From positions 1 through 50,340 of the forward strand of contig CALVCL010000008.1 in assembly GCA_944326085.1 (NCBI GenBank): a stretch of 50,340 nt of DNA, written 5' to 3'. The position numbers were made by a program, and so were the translations under genes. The notes beneath the pieces were generated by a model. The model saw only the letters and a program-made list of their open reading frames with translations. It was not told the origin of the DNA and ran no database searches. This DNA comes from an uncultured Tidjanibacter sp. Its GTDB lineage: Bacteria > Bacteroidota > Bacteroidia > Bacteroidales > Rikenellaceae. Positions 43,268 through 50,340 of this stretch are shown here, in pieces. Each line of letters starts with the position of its first letter. Position 1 is the first letter of the stretch.

Positions 43268-44800
43268 ATGAAAAAGGTCAGGGTTCGTTTTGCTCCTAGC
43301 CCTACGGGGCCGCTCCATATGGGAGGTGTAAGGACGGCGCTATACAATTATCTTTTCGCACGTCGTGCAGGAGGTGAATTCATAATTCGTATAGAAGATA
43401 CTGATTCGCACCGTTATGTGCCGGGAGCAGAGGAATACATATTCAACGCCCTTGAGTGGTGCGGCATAAAGGCAGATGAAGGTGTACGTGAAGGCGGCCC
43501 CCACGGTCCGTACAGACAAAGCGAACGCAGGGAGATATATCTCAGGTATGCCTTGCAACTGATAGAGTCGGGAAATGCTTATTATGCATTCGATGCGTCC
43601 GAAACGCTCGACCGCCTGCGTGCCGAAGCTGAAGCCAGGGGCGATGCATTCGCCTACAATTATAAGGTGCGTGGCTCGCTCGAAACATCGTTGGCACTGC
43701 CGGCCGAAGAGGTGAAAGCGCGTATCGAACGTGGAGATCAATGGGTTATCCGTTTCAAAATGCCAGAGAATGAAAATGTGCATATGCGTGACCTCATTCG
43801 TGGCGATGTGACAGTCAATACATCTACACTTGATGACAAGGTGCTGTACAAATCAGCCGACCAACTGCCTACATATCACCTTGCAAATATTGTGGATGAC
43901 CATTTGATGGAAATATCTCATGTAATACGTGGTGAAGAGTGGCTGCCGTCGCTTCCATTGCATTACTTGCTATACAGGGCGTTCGGCTGGACTGACACAC
44001 AGCCCGAATTTGCACACCTTCCGTTATTGCTGAAACCTACAGGACAGGGTAAATTGAGCAAGCGCGACGGCGACAAGATGGGCTTCCCCGTATTCCCGCT
44101 ACAATGGAAGTCGTCCGAAGGAGAGGTATCACACGGTTACCGTGAAGACGGATATTTTCCCGAGGCATTCATCAACATGCTTGCACTTCTCGGTTGGAAT
44201 CCAGGTACAGAGCAGGAGATATTTTCGATGGATGAACTTATAGCACAGTTCTCACTCGACCGTGTAAGCAAGGCAGGCGCCCGCTTTAATCCCGACAAGG
44301 CCCGTTGGTTTAACGCCCAGTATATGCATGTAAGGGACAACAATGAACTTGCTGCGGCTTATCTGCCGTTGCTTAAACAGCACGGTATCGAGATACCATT
44401 TGAAAAAGCCGCAAAGATTGCCGGTTATATAAAGGGGAGGGCAACGTTCATCAGTGACTTTTGGGAACTGTCGTCCTTCCTGTTTAATGCTCCTGTAACA
44501 TTCGATCAGAAGGTTGTCGACAAATATTGGAGGAACGACAATCCCGAACATATTGCCGGATTACGTGACGTGCTGGCCGGTATTGATGATTTCTCAAATG
44601 CCAATACCGAATTGATATGCCATGCATGGATAGAGGAACACGGTTATAAAATGGGGCAAATAATGAATGCCTTCCGTTTGGCCATAGTAGGAGAAAGCAA
44701 AGGTTTCTCGATGTATGAAATGTGTGAAGTGCTTGGCAAGGAGGAAACGCTCAAGCGCCTTGATTACGCATTGGCCAATATTCCTTGCAAGACAGAATAG
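43268..44800 (+). CDS. gltX: Glutamyl-tRNA synthetase
   Basis: The 510-residue class I enzyme charges tRNA-Glu. The HIGH motif lies in [11 protein letters not shown], close to the N-terminus, followed by [19 protein letters not shown]; the KMSKS loop reads KLSKRDGD; the C-terminal helical part is the anticodon-binding domain. It lies 39 bp after the SIMPL gene and is followed by a strong terminator. No second Glx synthetase or GatCAB gene is in the window, so its specificity cannot be judged from context. Confidence 0.97.
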   Translation: MKKVRVRFAPSPTGPLHMGGVRTALYNYLFARRAGGEFIIRIEDTDSHRYVPGAEEYIFNALEWCGIKADEGVREGGPHGPYRQSERREIYLRYALQLIESGNAYYAFDASETLDRLRAEAEARGDAFAYNYKVRGSLETSLALPAEEVKARIERGDQWVIRFKMPENENVHMRDLIRGDVTVNTSTLDDKVLYKSADQLPTYHLANIVDDHLMEISHVIRGEEWLPSLPLHYLLYRAFGWTDTQPEFAHLPLLLKPTGQGKLSKRDGDKMGFPVFPLQWKSSEGEVSHGYREDGYFPEAFINMLALLGWNPGTEQEIFSMDELIAQFSLDRVSKAGARFNPDKARWFNAQYMHVRDNNELAAAYLPLLKQHGIEIPFEKAAKIAGYIKGRATFISDFWELSSFLFNAPVTFDQKVVDKYWRNDNPEHIAGLRDVLAGIDDFSNANTELICHAWIEEHGYKMGQIMNAFRLAIVGESKGFSMYEMCEVLGKEETLKRLDYALANIPCKTE

Positions 44801-44818
44801 CATATTCCAATCTATCGG

Positions 44819-44849
44819 AAAGAGACCTGACTGCAGGTCTCTTTTTTAT
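44819..44849 (+). terminator. Terminator after gltX
   Basis: AAAGAGACCTG (44819-44829) pairs perfectly with CAGGTCTCTTT (44834-44844) with loop ACTG, followed by more T residues. Confidence 0.9.
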
Positions 44850-44853
44850 TTGT

Positions 44854-44887
44854 ATGCAATCAGAATGCTGCATGCAATCATATGATT
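44854..44887. repeat. Short direct repeat and palindrome between gltX and DUF5606
   Basis: ATGCAATCA occurs at 44854-44862 and 44872-44880, 18 bp apart; the second copy overlaps the 12-bp palindrome AATCATATGATT (44876-44887). The stretch between the two flanking terminators holds no gene. Confidence 0.5.
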
Positions 44888-44933
44888 AGGGGAACAGATG
44901 TCTTGCCTGCAAAAACATAGATAATGCATTAAT

Positions 44934-44965
44934 AAAAAGTGCGTACAAAATTGTACGCACTTTTT
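44934..44965 (-). terminator. Terminator after the DUF5606 gene
   Basis: AAAAAGTGCGTACAA (44934-44948) pairs perfectly with its complement at 44951-44965. The A/T ends supply a T-tract in either direction; the minus-strand stop is 18 bp away. Confidence 0.85.
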
Positions 44966-44982
44966 AAAGGTGACTGTCAGAA

Positions 44983-45402
44983 TTATTCTTCGTCTTTCTT
45001 GTCTTCACTCTTGTCGATGCGGAAATCTGTCATGCCTGCATTAACAAGAATATTGAACCAAGATACAACCTTCTTCATGTCAGAAACATGCACGCGTTCA
45101 CGGTCATAATCTGGAATTACATCCCCGAATGTCTTTTTGAGAAGTTCAGCATCCGATTTGACATCTATCGTAGGTTTACCTCCGGTATAGGCATAGAACT
45201 TTTCGAAAACCTGCCACAGAGGGAGTTCCTCAGTTTCTGTATAAATAGCTATTTCTGCAAGGGCGCTTATTTTAGCTGTCCCCGAAGAATTGGTCCTTTT
45301 GCCGTCAACCAATGCTTCTACAATGACTCCATTGGTACTGCGTGCAATATAACGGTAGAGGCCAGGTTGCCCCGAAATCGCAAGAATATCCCTAAATTCC
45401 AT
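44983..45402 (-). CDS. DUF5606 domain-containing protein
   Basis: The 139-residue acidic protein begins MEFRDILAISGQPGLYRYIA, the hallmark of the Bacteroidota-specific DUF5606 family. About residues 5-60 form a predicted beta-rich region (ARSTNGVIVEALVDGKRT), the rest is helical with FAYTGGKPTIDVKSDAELLKKTFGDVIPDYD and an acidic tail. No function is known. It has its own TATATTTG box (minus strand, 45422-45429, 20 bp before the ATG) and terminator. Confidence 0.88.
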   Translation of the reverse strand: MEFRDILAISGQPGLYRYIARSTNGVIVEALVDGKRTNSSGTAKISALAEIAIYTETEELPLWQVFEKFYAYTGGKPTIDVKSDAELLKKTFGDVIPDYDRERVHVSDMKKVVSWFNILVNAGMTDFRIDKSEDKKDEE

Positions 45403-45421
45403 ATTTTAGATTTTTAACGGT

Positions 45422-45429
45422 CAAATATA
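45422..45429 (-). promoter_or_regulatory. -7 box (TATATTTG) for the DUF5606 gene
   Basis: A perfect TAnnTTTG match on the minus strand, 20 bp before the ATG. Confidence 0.7.
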
Positions 45430-45471
45430 GGTATAAAAGCCGAAATTGAAAACTCTGTTACATATTAGTTC

Positions 45472-46398
45472 TTATGCCTGCTTATTCTTGTCGTCAAATA
45501 TCTGTTTTGTTGTCAGATTAACTTCCAGCTGGTTGAAAGGTATCGTCAGACCATGTTCGGGAAATATCTTATAAACACGTTCATTCATGTCGAAATATAC
45601 GTCCCAGTAATCATCAGCGGTAGTCCAGGCCCTCACTGTTATTTGCACGGCACTGTCGGCAAGGTTACCCAATGCAATCAGATATGTCGGCGTTTTCATT
45701 ACACGGCTGTCTGCCTCAAGCAATTGTGTCAATACCGAACGGGCCTTGTCGTAGCTGTCGCCATATGAGATACAGAATGTCCATTCGATACGACGTGTAC
45801 CTGATGCGGTAACATTATTGATGATACCGGAAGATATACTGCCGTTTGGGAGAATAATTGTTTTGTTGTCGGGTGTAATTAATACTGTGTTGAAAAGATT
45901 GATGGCCTTTACGGTCCCTTCCTCTCCTTGGGTTTCAATATAGTCGCCGGTACGGAACGGTTTTAGAAACAGTATCAACACTCCGCCTGCAAAGTTCTGA
46001 AGCGTACCGCTTAGTGCCATACCTACGGCAAAACCAATTGAAGCAAGAAGGGCGAACAACGATGTGGTTTTGATACCGAGTATGCCAATCATTATCAATG
46101 CCAAAATGGTCCAAATGGTTATACGGAGCACCTTACGTATAAATGTATTCAAGGACGGGTCGAGCTCACGCTTTTCCAGCATTCTTTTAATAAATCCGTC
46201 CATTTTCTTTATCGCCCAGCGAGCTACAAAGTAGATTATGACAACTACAAGCAGCTTTCCCCCGAGTTTAATGGTCTCATGCAGAATATCATCCCAACTC
46301 ATGCGTAGGATACGATCCATCCAATGTTCCACCTTACCCAATACTTCGCTGTCTTCGGGGATGTTCTCAGGTTTGGTCAATTGCAAAAACAAGTTCAT
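45472..46398 (-). CDS. Small-conductance mechanosensitive channel (MscS family)
   Basis: The 308-residue protein has three N-terminal membrane helices, with the pore-lining third helix and its junction to the beta domain visible as FALLASIGFAVGMALSGTLQNFAGGVLILFLKPF, followed by GDYIETQGEEGTVKAINLFNTVLITPDNKTIILPNG, the classical MscS signature. It releases solutes upon osmotic downshock at the inner membrane. The length fits the minimal MscS type. A near-consensus TATCTTTA box is at 46432-46439 on the minus strand. Confidence 0.93.
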   Translation of the reverse strand: MNLFLQLTKPENIPEDSEVLGKVEHWMDRILRMSWDDILHETIKLGGKLLVVVIIYFVARWAIKKMDGFIKRMLEKRELDPSLNTFIRKVLRITIWTILALIMIGILGIKTTSLFALLASIGFAVGMALSGTLQNFAGGVLILFLKPFRTGDYIETQGEEGTVKAINLFNTVLITPDNKTIILPNGSISSGIINNVTASGTRRIEWTFCISYGDSYDKARSVLTQLLEADSRVMKTPTYLIALGNLADSAVQITVRAWTTADDYWDVYFDMNERVYKIFPEHGLTIPFNQLEVNLTTKQIFDDKNKQA

Positions 46399-46431
46399 GA
46401 TTTGAGTTATAAAAAATAAGTTTATTTCTTA

Positions 46432-46439
46432 TAAAGATA
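46432..46439 (-). promoter_or_regulatory. Near-consensus -7 box (TATCTTTA) for the MscS gene
   Basis: The minus strand reads TATCTTTA, one base off TAnnTTTG, 34 bp before the ATG. Confidence 0.45.
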
Positions 46440-46486
46440 CTATTTTTACTGCATGGCGTAAATATTTCTTAATAAGAAAAAATCCT

Positions 46487-46494
46487 TATATTTG
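46487..46494 (+). promoter_or_regulatory. -7 box (TATATTTG) for tRNA-Leu
   Basis: TATATTTG lies 15 bp before the first base of the tRNA. An AT-rich palindrome (TTTCTTAATAAGAAA) sits about where the -33 region is expected. Confidence 0.7.
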
Positions 46495-46509
46495 CAACCG
46501 TCTATGCAA

Positions 46510-46595
46510 GCTCGGATGGTGGAATAGGTAGACACGCGGGACTTAAAATCCCGTGGACAGCAATGTCCGTGCGGGTTCGATTCCCGCTCCGAGTA
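46510..46595 (+). tRNA. tRNA-Leu (anticodon TAA)
   Basis: The 86-nt sequence folds as a class II tRNA: acceptor stem GCTCGGA with TCCGAGT (one G-U pair), D arm, anticodon stem GGGA/TCCC around the loop CTTAAAA (anticodon TAA, codon UUA), a variable arm GGACAGCAATGTCC and the T arm GCGGG-TTCGATT-CCCGC. The discriminator is A and no CCA is encoded, as usual in Bacteroidota. An integrase gene starts 113 bp downstream, so its 3' half is a likely attachment site. Confidence 0.95.
46571..46595. other. Likely attachment site (attL) in the 3' end of tRNA-Leu
   Basis: The T arm and acceptor 3' strand of the tRNA are the usual crossover targets of tRNA-directed tyrosine integrases. The integrase gene begins just after it and points away from the tRNA. 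A second copy is not seen within the window, so the right end of the element should lie beyond it (inference). Confidence 0.5.
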
Positions 46596-46645
46596 CATAT
46601 ATTCTCTGTATAGCGGCGAAACAGCGCTCAAACGGCGGTTATCTT

Positions 46646-46653
46646 TATATTTG
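46646..46653 (+). promoter_or_regulatory. -7 box (TATATTTG) for the first integrase
   Basis: A perfect TAnnTTTG match, 55 bp before the ATG at 46709. Confidence 0.65.
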
Positions 46654-46681
46654 CGTGGGAATAGGAAGTATTTTTCCCTAA

Positions 46682-46704
46682 AAACGTTCCCCTAAACGTT
46701 CCCC
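46682..46704 (+). repeat. Tandem 11-bp repeat before the integrase start
   Basis: AAACGTTCCCC occurs twice with a 12-bp period (46682-46692 and 46694-46704), ending 4 bp before the ATG. It covers the ribosome-binding region and lies close to the attachment site, so it could be an operator or an integrase arm site. Confidence 0.65.
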
Positions 46705-46708
46705 CGCA

Positions 46709-47989
46709 ATGGCAATAACATTTGTACTAAAAAACAAGACAGCAGATAGAACATACGTTCAAATCGCTGTGCGTTTCCGTGGACTGTTATACAAGAGGTC
46801 GACAGGAGAGACAATTCCAGTAAAATATTGGAGCGCAAAAAAACATAGGTGCAGCGTTACGCGTGATTTCATGGAAGGAAATGCCGTAAATGAAACACTC
46901 GACAAAATGACCGTGGCAGCTAACGAAACTATACGGTATTTTAAAGGCTACATGAAAGCGCCAACCATTGCGAAGTTTTGGGAAAAATTCGATGAACTGT
47001 ATTACACTGGCGGCAACCATGCCATACCGAGTGTGACAGCATATATCAAAGAATATATCAATAAGATACGTGATGTTAGAAGCCATAATACAGTAAAAGG
47101 ATACGTTACGGCATTACATAAGCTGACTGAATATGAAAATGCGGTACGACGTAAACTGCAATTCTCTGATATAGATATGGACTTCTATAACCAGTTCAGA
47201 AGTTGGCTGTATAAACAGGGTTTTTCCGCCAACTATTTTGGGTTTATCATCAAGGCTGTAAAGCATATTGTCAATCAGGCCAATTACGAGGGCATTTGTG
47301 ATACTTTAAAAGGTATCCAGCATCCCGATTTTATAACCATAAACGAGACAGCTGACAGTGTAAGCCTGACAGGGGATGAATTACGTCGTATTTATGAGTT
47401 GGAGATAACCCCTGACAATGTCCGCGCCTTTTTTGGGGACGAATTGGATGAACGAGAGGAAACAGCAAGGCGTAAGGCAACGAGCATGAGTGTCGTTCGT
47501 GACAGGTTTATCATAGGGGCATTTACAGGGTTGCGAGTGTCGGATTATGGCCGATTATCAGCAGCCAATCTTGCTGGGGATACGATACGTATTAAGACAG
47601 CTAAAACAGGAACTAATGTTGTTATCCCTATTCATCCATATATTCGTGCAATATTGTCATCAATTGACCTCAATAAAAGAGTATCGGACCAGAAAATCAA
47701 TAAGCACATTAAGGAGATTGCCCGGATGGCAGGCATTGATGATGAAGTAACCATTAACCGCAATATTGGCGGTCATAATGTGCAAGAAACACACAAAAAA
47801 TATGAATTGGTGTGCAGTCACACTGCACGACGTTCGTTTGCTACGAATGCTTATAAAGCCGGTGTTCCGACAATTGCCATCATGAAGATAACAGGACACA
47901 CCAAGGAAAGCACATTCTTGAAATACATCAAAGTGTCGGCAGAGGAGAATGCCGCAATGCTGGCAGAACATCCGTTTTTCAAAGCATAA
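46709..47989 (+). CDS. Tyrosine integrase of a tRNA-Leu-targeted element
   Basis: The 426-residue protein has an N-terminal arm-type DNA-binding domain (about 1-50, ITFVLKNKTADRTYVQIAVRFRG), a SAM-like core-binding domain (105-205) and the catalytic domain with Arg276 in GAFTGLRVSDYGRL, Lys in IKTAKTG, HTARR (His371, Arg374), ITGHTKES (His397) and the nucleophile Tyr406 in FLKYIKVS. All active-site residues are present. It catalyses integration and excision, most probably at the adjacent tRNA-Leu. This is the usual integrase type of Bacteroidales mobilizable elements and genomic islands. Confidence 0.93.
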   Translation: MAITFVLKNKTADRTYVQIAVRFRGLLYKRSTGETIPVKYWSAKKHRCSVTRDFMEGNAVNETLDKMTVAANETIRYFKGYMKAPTIAKFWEKFDELYYTGGNHAIPSVTAYIKEYINKIRDVRSHNTVKGYVTALHKLTEYENAVRRKLQFSDIDMDFYNQFRSWLYKQGFSANYFGFIIKAVKHIVNQANYEGICDTLKGIQHPDFITINETADSVSLTGDELRRIYELEITPDNVRAFFGDELDEREETARRKATSMSVVRDRFIIGAFTGLRVSDYGRLSAANLAGDTIRIKTAKTGTNVVIPIHPYIRAILSSIDLNKRVSDQKINKHIKEIARMAGIDDEVTINRNIGGHNVQETHKKYELVCSHTARRSFATNAYKAGVPTIAIMKITGHTKESTFLKYIKVSAEENAAMLAEHPFFKA

Positions 47990-48058
47990 TAAAACGAGAG
48001 TTTGCAGAACAGTTGCGCCAATCAAAAAGGGTAAGATATGGGATTATAAACAATACCA

Positions 48059-48118
48059 ATGAGAGAATAGTAAGTTTGTATTTGTTGTATGTCAAAAACT
48101 GATTTACTATTCTCTCAT
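48059..48118. repeat. Perfect 15-bp inverted repeat around a 30-bp segment
   Basis: ATGAGAGAATAGTAA (48059-48073) is repeated inverted at 48104-48118, separated by 30 bp, between two convergent recombinase genes. No T-tract follows on either side, so a normal terminator is unlikely. It may be a recombinase binding site or a weak hairpin in both mRNAs. A related GAGAGAAT stretch occurs at 49075-49082, at the start of the second recombinase gene. Confidence 0.75.
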
Positions 48119-48140
48119 AAGTTAAAGGTCTTGCTATAAA

Positions 48141-49064
48141 TTACAGTTCCGATATTCCAAGAAACTTGCTCATGCGTTCAACACATTTCTTTTTCTGATT
48201 GAGGTTAGGATGCACATAAAGATTAAGTGTAGTCGACACATTGGAATGACCGAGTATTACACTTACAGTTTTATAATCGCATTGACTTTCTATGCACCTA
48301 GTTGCAAAAGTGTGCCGAAGTCCATGAAATACGATTTGAGGTATGTCAAGACGTTTTAATAATCGGGAAAAATAATCACGATATGAACGAGGCTCTTTGG
48401 AATGTTCAGATGAGCCGACGACATACGGAGAAGCAGAAACTTTCTTGACCGTTTTCAAACATTGAAATAAGGGTTTTGAAATTGGTATATCCCGATATGA
48501 GTTCCTTGTCTTTGGCGATGAGTGTATCTTCTCTGTGGACTTCAATTCGCAATTATAAACTCTACCTACAGTATGCCTTACTGTGATAATTCGTTGTCTA
48601 AAATCCACATCTTGCCATTGTAGTGCACATACTTCTCCTATTCTCATGCCTGTACAGAGGGCTAATAGCACTCCTATATTCTGTGCTGTAGGTTTTTCAA
48701 TTAGATGCCGCATTAATATGCGTTGATGTTTTATTGTCAAGGTAGGCAATCGGGGCACTTCTGTATTTGTAGGATATTCTATTTCCCAATCTTCAAATGG
48801 GAAAATTTTATGTTTTCTCCCGTATTTGGCTATTGATTTTAATACGGCTACCATATCCCTTATGGTTTTGCGTGCAAGTCCGCAAGAAAGTTTATGAATG
48901 ACAAATTGTTGGACATCATCTTCAGTAATAAATGTCTTTGTGCCAAAATAAGGTAGCAAATGGGTTTGAAGTGTCAGTAAATAAGCACACATGGTAGAGT
49001 GCTTTACAATTGGGCGTTTTGTTTCACACCAGCTTTTTGAAATTTCTTGAAATGTTTTCTGCAT
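48141..49064 (-). CDS. Second tyrosine recombinase (DNA-invertase-like)
   Basis: From ATG 49062-49064 (MQKTFQEISKSW) the protein has 307 residues; an in-frame ATG at 49094 would add ten. It has a core-binding domain (STMCAYLLTLQTHLLPYFG) and a catalytic domain. Numbered from the longer start, the active-site residues are Arg151 (LCTGMRIGEVCAL), Lys195, His257 and Arg260 (FHGLRHTFATR), His283 (LGHSNVS) and Tyr293 (LNLYVHPN). It lacks the arm-binding domain and resembles compact Bacteroidales recombinases, some of which are DNA invertases. It lies 38-68 bp after the DUF262-HNH gene on the same strand, so the two may share a transcript. Its AT-rich composition differs from the housekeeping genes to the left. 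Confidence 0.88.
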   Translation of the reverse strand: MQKTFQEISKSWCETKRPIVKHSTMCAYLLTLQTHLLPYFGTKTFITEDDVQQFVIHKLSCGLARKTIRDMVAVLKSIAKYGRKHKIFPFEDWEIEYPTNTEVPRLPTLTIKHQRILMRHLIEKPTAQNIGVLLALCTGMRIGEVCALQWQDVDFRQRIITVRHTVGRVYNCELKSTEKIHSSPKTRNSYRDIPISKPLFQCLKTVKKVSASPYVVGSSEHSKEPRSYRDYFSRLLKRLDIPQIVFHGLRHTFATRCIESQCDYKTVSVILGHSNVSTTLNLYVHPNLNQKKKCVERMSKFLGISEL

Positions 49065-49132
49065 ATACAATTTTGAGAGAATTAATAATGTCATAACTTC
49101 CTCAAAATACGTATATTCTGTAATATATCACA

Positions 49133-50305
49133 TTATTTGTTCCCTTTTGAACGGTTATGCGTCTTACACAACATTTCGCAATTCTCAATAGACGTAGCAC
49201 CGCCTTTACTCCATGCGGTCACATGGTCGGCGTCCATTTCGTTTAGCTTGTAAATTCGTGTCTTGTTGGCATTGTCACCGATGGCACATAGCGGACAGTT
49301 GGATATGCCTTTTTCTTTTGCTGCATCGGTCTGGCGAGTATATGCCGCACGTTTCGTTGATTCTTCAAACAGACGGATTTGAAGCAAACTTTTATCTTGT
49401 TCGCCTCCTAATATATACTCATAGATATTGCGAGGGCATTTGATGCTCTCATCATCTTTTAGGGCAAGCACACGTTCCGTCACATGATTAATGCTGTAAG
49501 GGGTCTTATGGTAAGTTTCGTAAAGCCGCCCCCATTCTAGCCCACACATATCCCGTTCTATCATAGTGAATGTAGTGGAAACCCAATCTATCACGGAACG
49601 GAAATAGTTTTCCAGTTCGCTTATGGATGTATCCCGGCGATGCAGACTCATATAGGTATCTATAGTTATTCCCTTGCTAGCACATACCCATTTTAGAGCC
49701 TCTGCTAAGTATTCCTGACGTTTGACATCCCCCTTTATGTAATGGCTCCATTTTTGGACTTCTGCATTTTGCGAATTGCTGAACACGCGTTTCGCCGCCG
49801 TAACGAACTCGCCCGAATAAATGGCGTTACGCAATTCCTGTTCGTTAAGTGGTATGCCCACAATGTTGATGGTCTTGAACCATTCCTTTATTTCCTTTTC
49901 TTCGCCCTCACATTCATAAATAAGCAATGAGGACTGCATTATCTTTTCTTGTAATTCTTTGGGCAAACTCGAAAAATACTGCATATTTCCATCAGCATCC
50001 TTTATGGCAAATTTTCCTGTGACGAACCTGCCGAAAGAAGTGATGCGCTGCTGTCCGTCAAGCACCTCATACCGTCCGTCACTTGTACGGTTAAAGTATA
50101 TCACCCCGATAGGATAGCCTTTCAACAGCGATTCAATGACGGCTACATCGCGTTTTCCGTCATTGTAGATGTAATGCCGCTGATATTCCGGCTGGATGGT
50201 AAGTCGCCCATCAAGCCCGAATAGTCCCTTACCTTCCAATTCATTGTATGTAAAACCTTTGCAGATATCTGCAACTGTCCATTCTGTATGTAATGTTGTC
50301 TTCAT
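49133..50305 (-). CDS. DUF262-HNH endonuclease, candidate defence protein
   Basis: From ATG 50303-50305 the protein has 390 residues; a TTG at 50326 is in frame but not needed. The N-terminal DUF262 (ParB/Srx-like nucleotidase) part has [12 protein letters not shown] and the key motif [12 protein letters not shown] (DGQQR, 83-87). The C-terminus is a zinc-type HNH nuclease: CPLC (Cys337, Cys340), [11 protein letters not shown] (His361), [11 protein letters not shown] (Asn375, Cys380, His383). DUF262 plus nuclease is the layout of GmrSD and SspE, which cut modified or unmarked phage DNA, driven by nucleotide hydrolysis; those carry DUF1524, here the nuclease is a classical HNH. A defence role is likely but not proven. 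No partner methylase or Ssp/Dnd gene is visible. Confidence 0.88.
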   Translation of the reverse strand: MKTTLHTEWTVADICKGFTYNELEGKGLFGLDGRLTIQPEYQRHYIYNDGKRDVAVIESLLKGYPIGVIYFNRTSDGRYEVLDGQQRITSFGRFVTGKFAIKDADGNMQYFSSLPKELQEKIMQSSLLIYECEGEEKEIKEWFKTINIVGIPLNEQELRNAIYSGEFVTAAKRVFSNSQNAEVQKWSHYIKGDVKRQEYLAEALKWVCASKGITIDTYMSLHRRDTSISELENYFRSVIDWVSTTFTMIERDMCGLEWGRLYETYHKTPYSINHVTERVLALKDDESIKCPRNIYEYILGGEQDKSLLQIRLFEESTKRAAYTRQTDAAKEKGISNCPLCAIGDNANKTRIYKLNEMDADHVTAWSKGGATSIENCEMLCKTHNRSKGNK

Positions 50306-50340
50306 ATATTTTTTGTTTTTAAGCAATTTGAAATCTTAGG

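Noticed and set aside
48074..48103. Invertible promoter in the segment between the 15-bp inverted repeats
   Set aside because: The 30-bp segment has no TAnnTTTG box on either strand and is short for an invertible promoter.
48059..48118. Ordinary bidirectional terminator between the two recombinase genes
   Set aside because: The loop would be 30 nt and no T-tract follows on either strand, unlike the other terminators in this window, so I list it as a repeat instead.
1..50340. Insertion sequences, rRNA genes, toxin-antitoxin pairs, phage structural genes
   Set aside because: None was recognised among the coding regions; the only mobile-element genes are the two tyrosine recombinases.

Overview
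The window reads as a core-chromosome segment of a Bacteroidales bacterium (Bacteroidota), with the left edge of an integrated element at its right end. The reasons are: the long Bacteroidota form of NusB; Bacteroidota-type small families (DUF2795, DUF5606, DUF1573 lipoprotein); the complete nqrABCDEF operon; a MqnP-like prenyltransferase; repeated promoter -7 boxes of the Bacteroidota form TAnnTTTG; weak Shine-Dalgarno sequences; and a tRNA without an encoded CCA. Family-level placement (for example Muribaculaceae) cannot be settled from sequence alone.

Layout. 1-2.9 kb, minus strand: BaiN/YhiN-type flavoprotein, a shrunken methyltransferase-like protein, PduO-type cobalamin adenosyltransferase and DUF2795 protein, then three 13-bp repeats spaced exactly 41 bp. 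3.0-4.8 kb, plus: nusB, DUF1573 lipoprotein, yajC. 4.9-6.8 kb, minus: two tandem M23 peptidases. 7.0-11.1 kb, plus: alaS, gpmI. 11.3-16.1 kb: UPF0597 protein, a predicted outer-membrane barrel, and a minus-strand group tatD-tcdA-hydroxyacid dehydrogenase. 16.5-22.4 kb: nqrABCDEF behind a consensus TAnnTTTG promoter and a CRP-type palindrome. 22.5-23.7 kb: NAD(P)HX dehydratase and a small conserved protein. 23.8-27.9 kb, minus: lepA, L,D-transpeptidase-like protein, znuA-like lipoprotein and znuC-like ATPase, with no permease. 28.0-34.8 kb: UbiA/MqnP-like enzyme, ACT-domain protein, pheT, small barrel, DHOD-like protein, yggS. 34.9-41.2 kb, minus: rluB-like pseudouridine synthase, then a tight overlapping five-gene group (unknown protein, rsmI, DUF389, LpxL-like acyltransferase, GT2). 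41.4-46.4 kb: ychF, SIMPL protein, gltX, DUF5606, MscS.

From tRNA-Leu(TAA) at 46.5 kb the character changes. A tyrosine integrase lies just downstream of the tRNA, followed by a convergent second tyrosine recombinase and a DUF262-HNH protein that resembles GmrSD-type or SspE-type modification-dependent nucleases. This is best explained as a tRNA-targeted mobile island whose right end lies outside the window, and it is the most likely place for an undescribed (defence) system.

Most of the rest is housekeeping: translation (alaS, pheT, gltX, lepA, rsmI, rluB, tcdA, ychF, tRNA), sodium-motive respiration (NQR, MqnP-like), envelope (M23, L,D-transpeptidase, LpxL, GT2, barrels, yajC) and metabolite repair. 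Convergent gene pairs are repeatedly separated by perfect hairpins that can serve as bidirectional terminators. Several starts were moved from upstream TTG/GTG codons to internal ATGs because promoter boxes, signal peptides or family N-termini require it.
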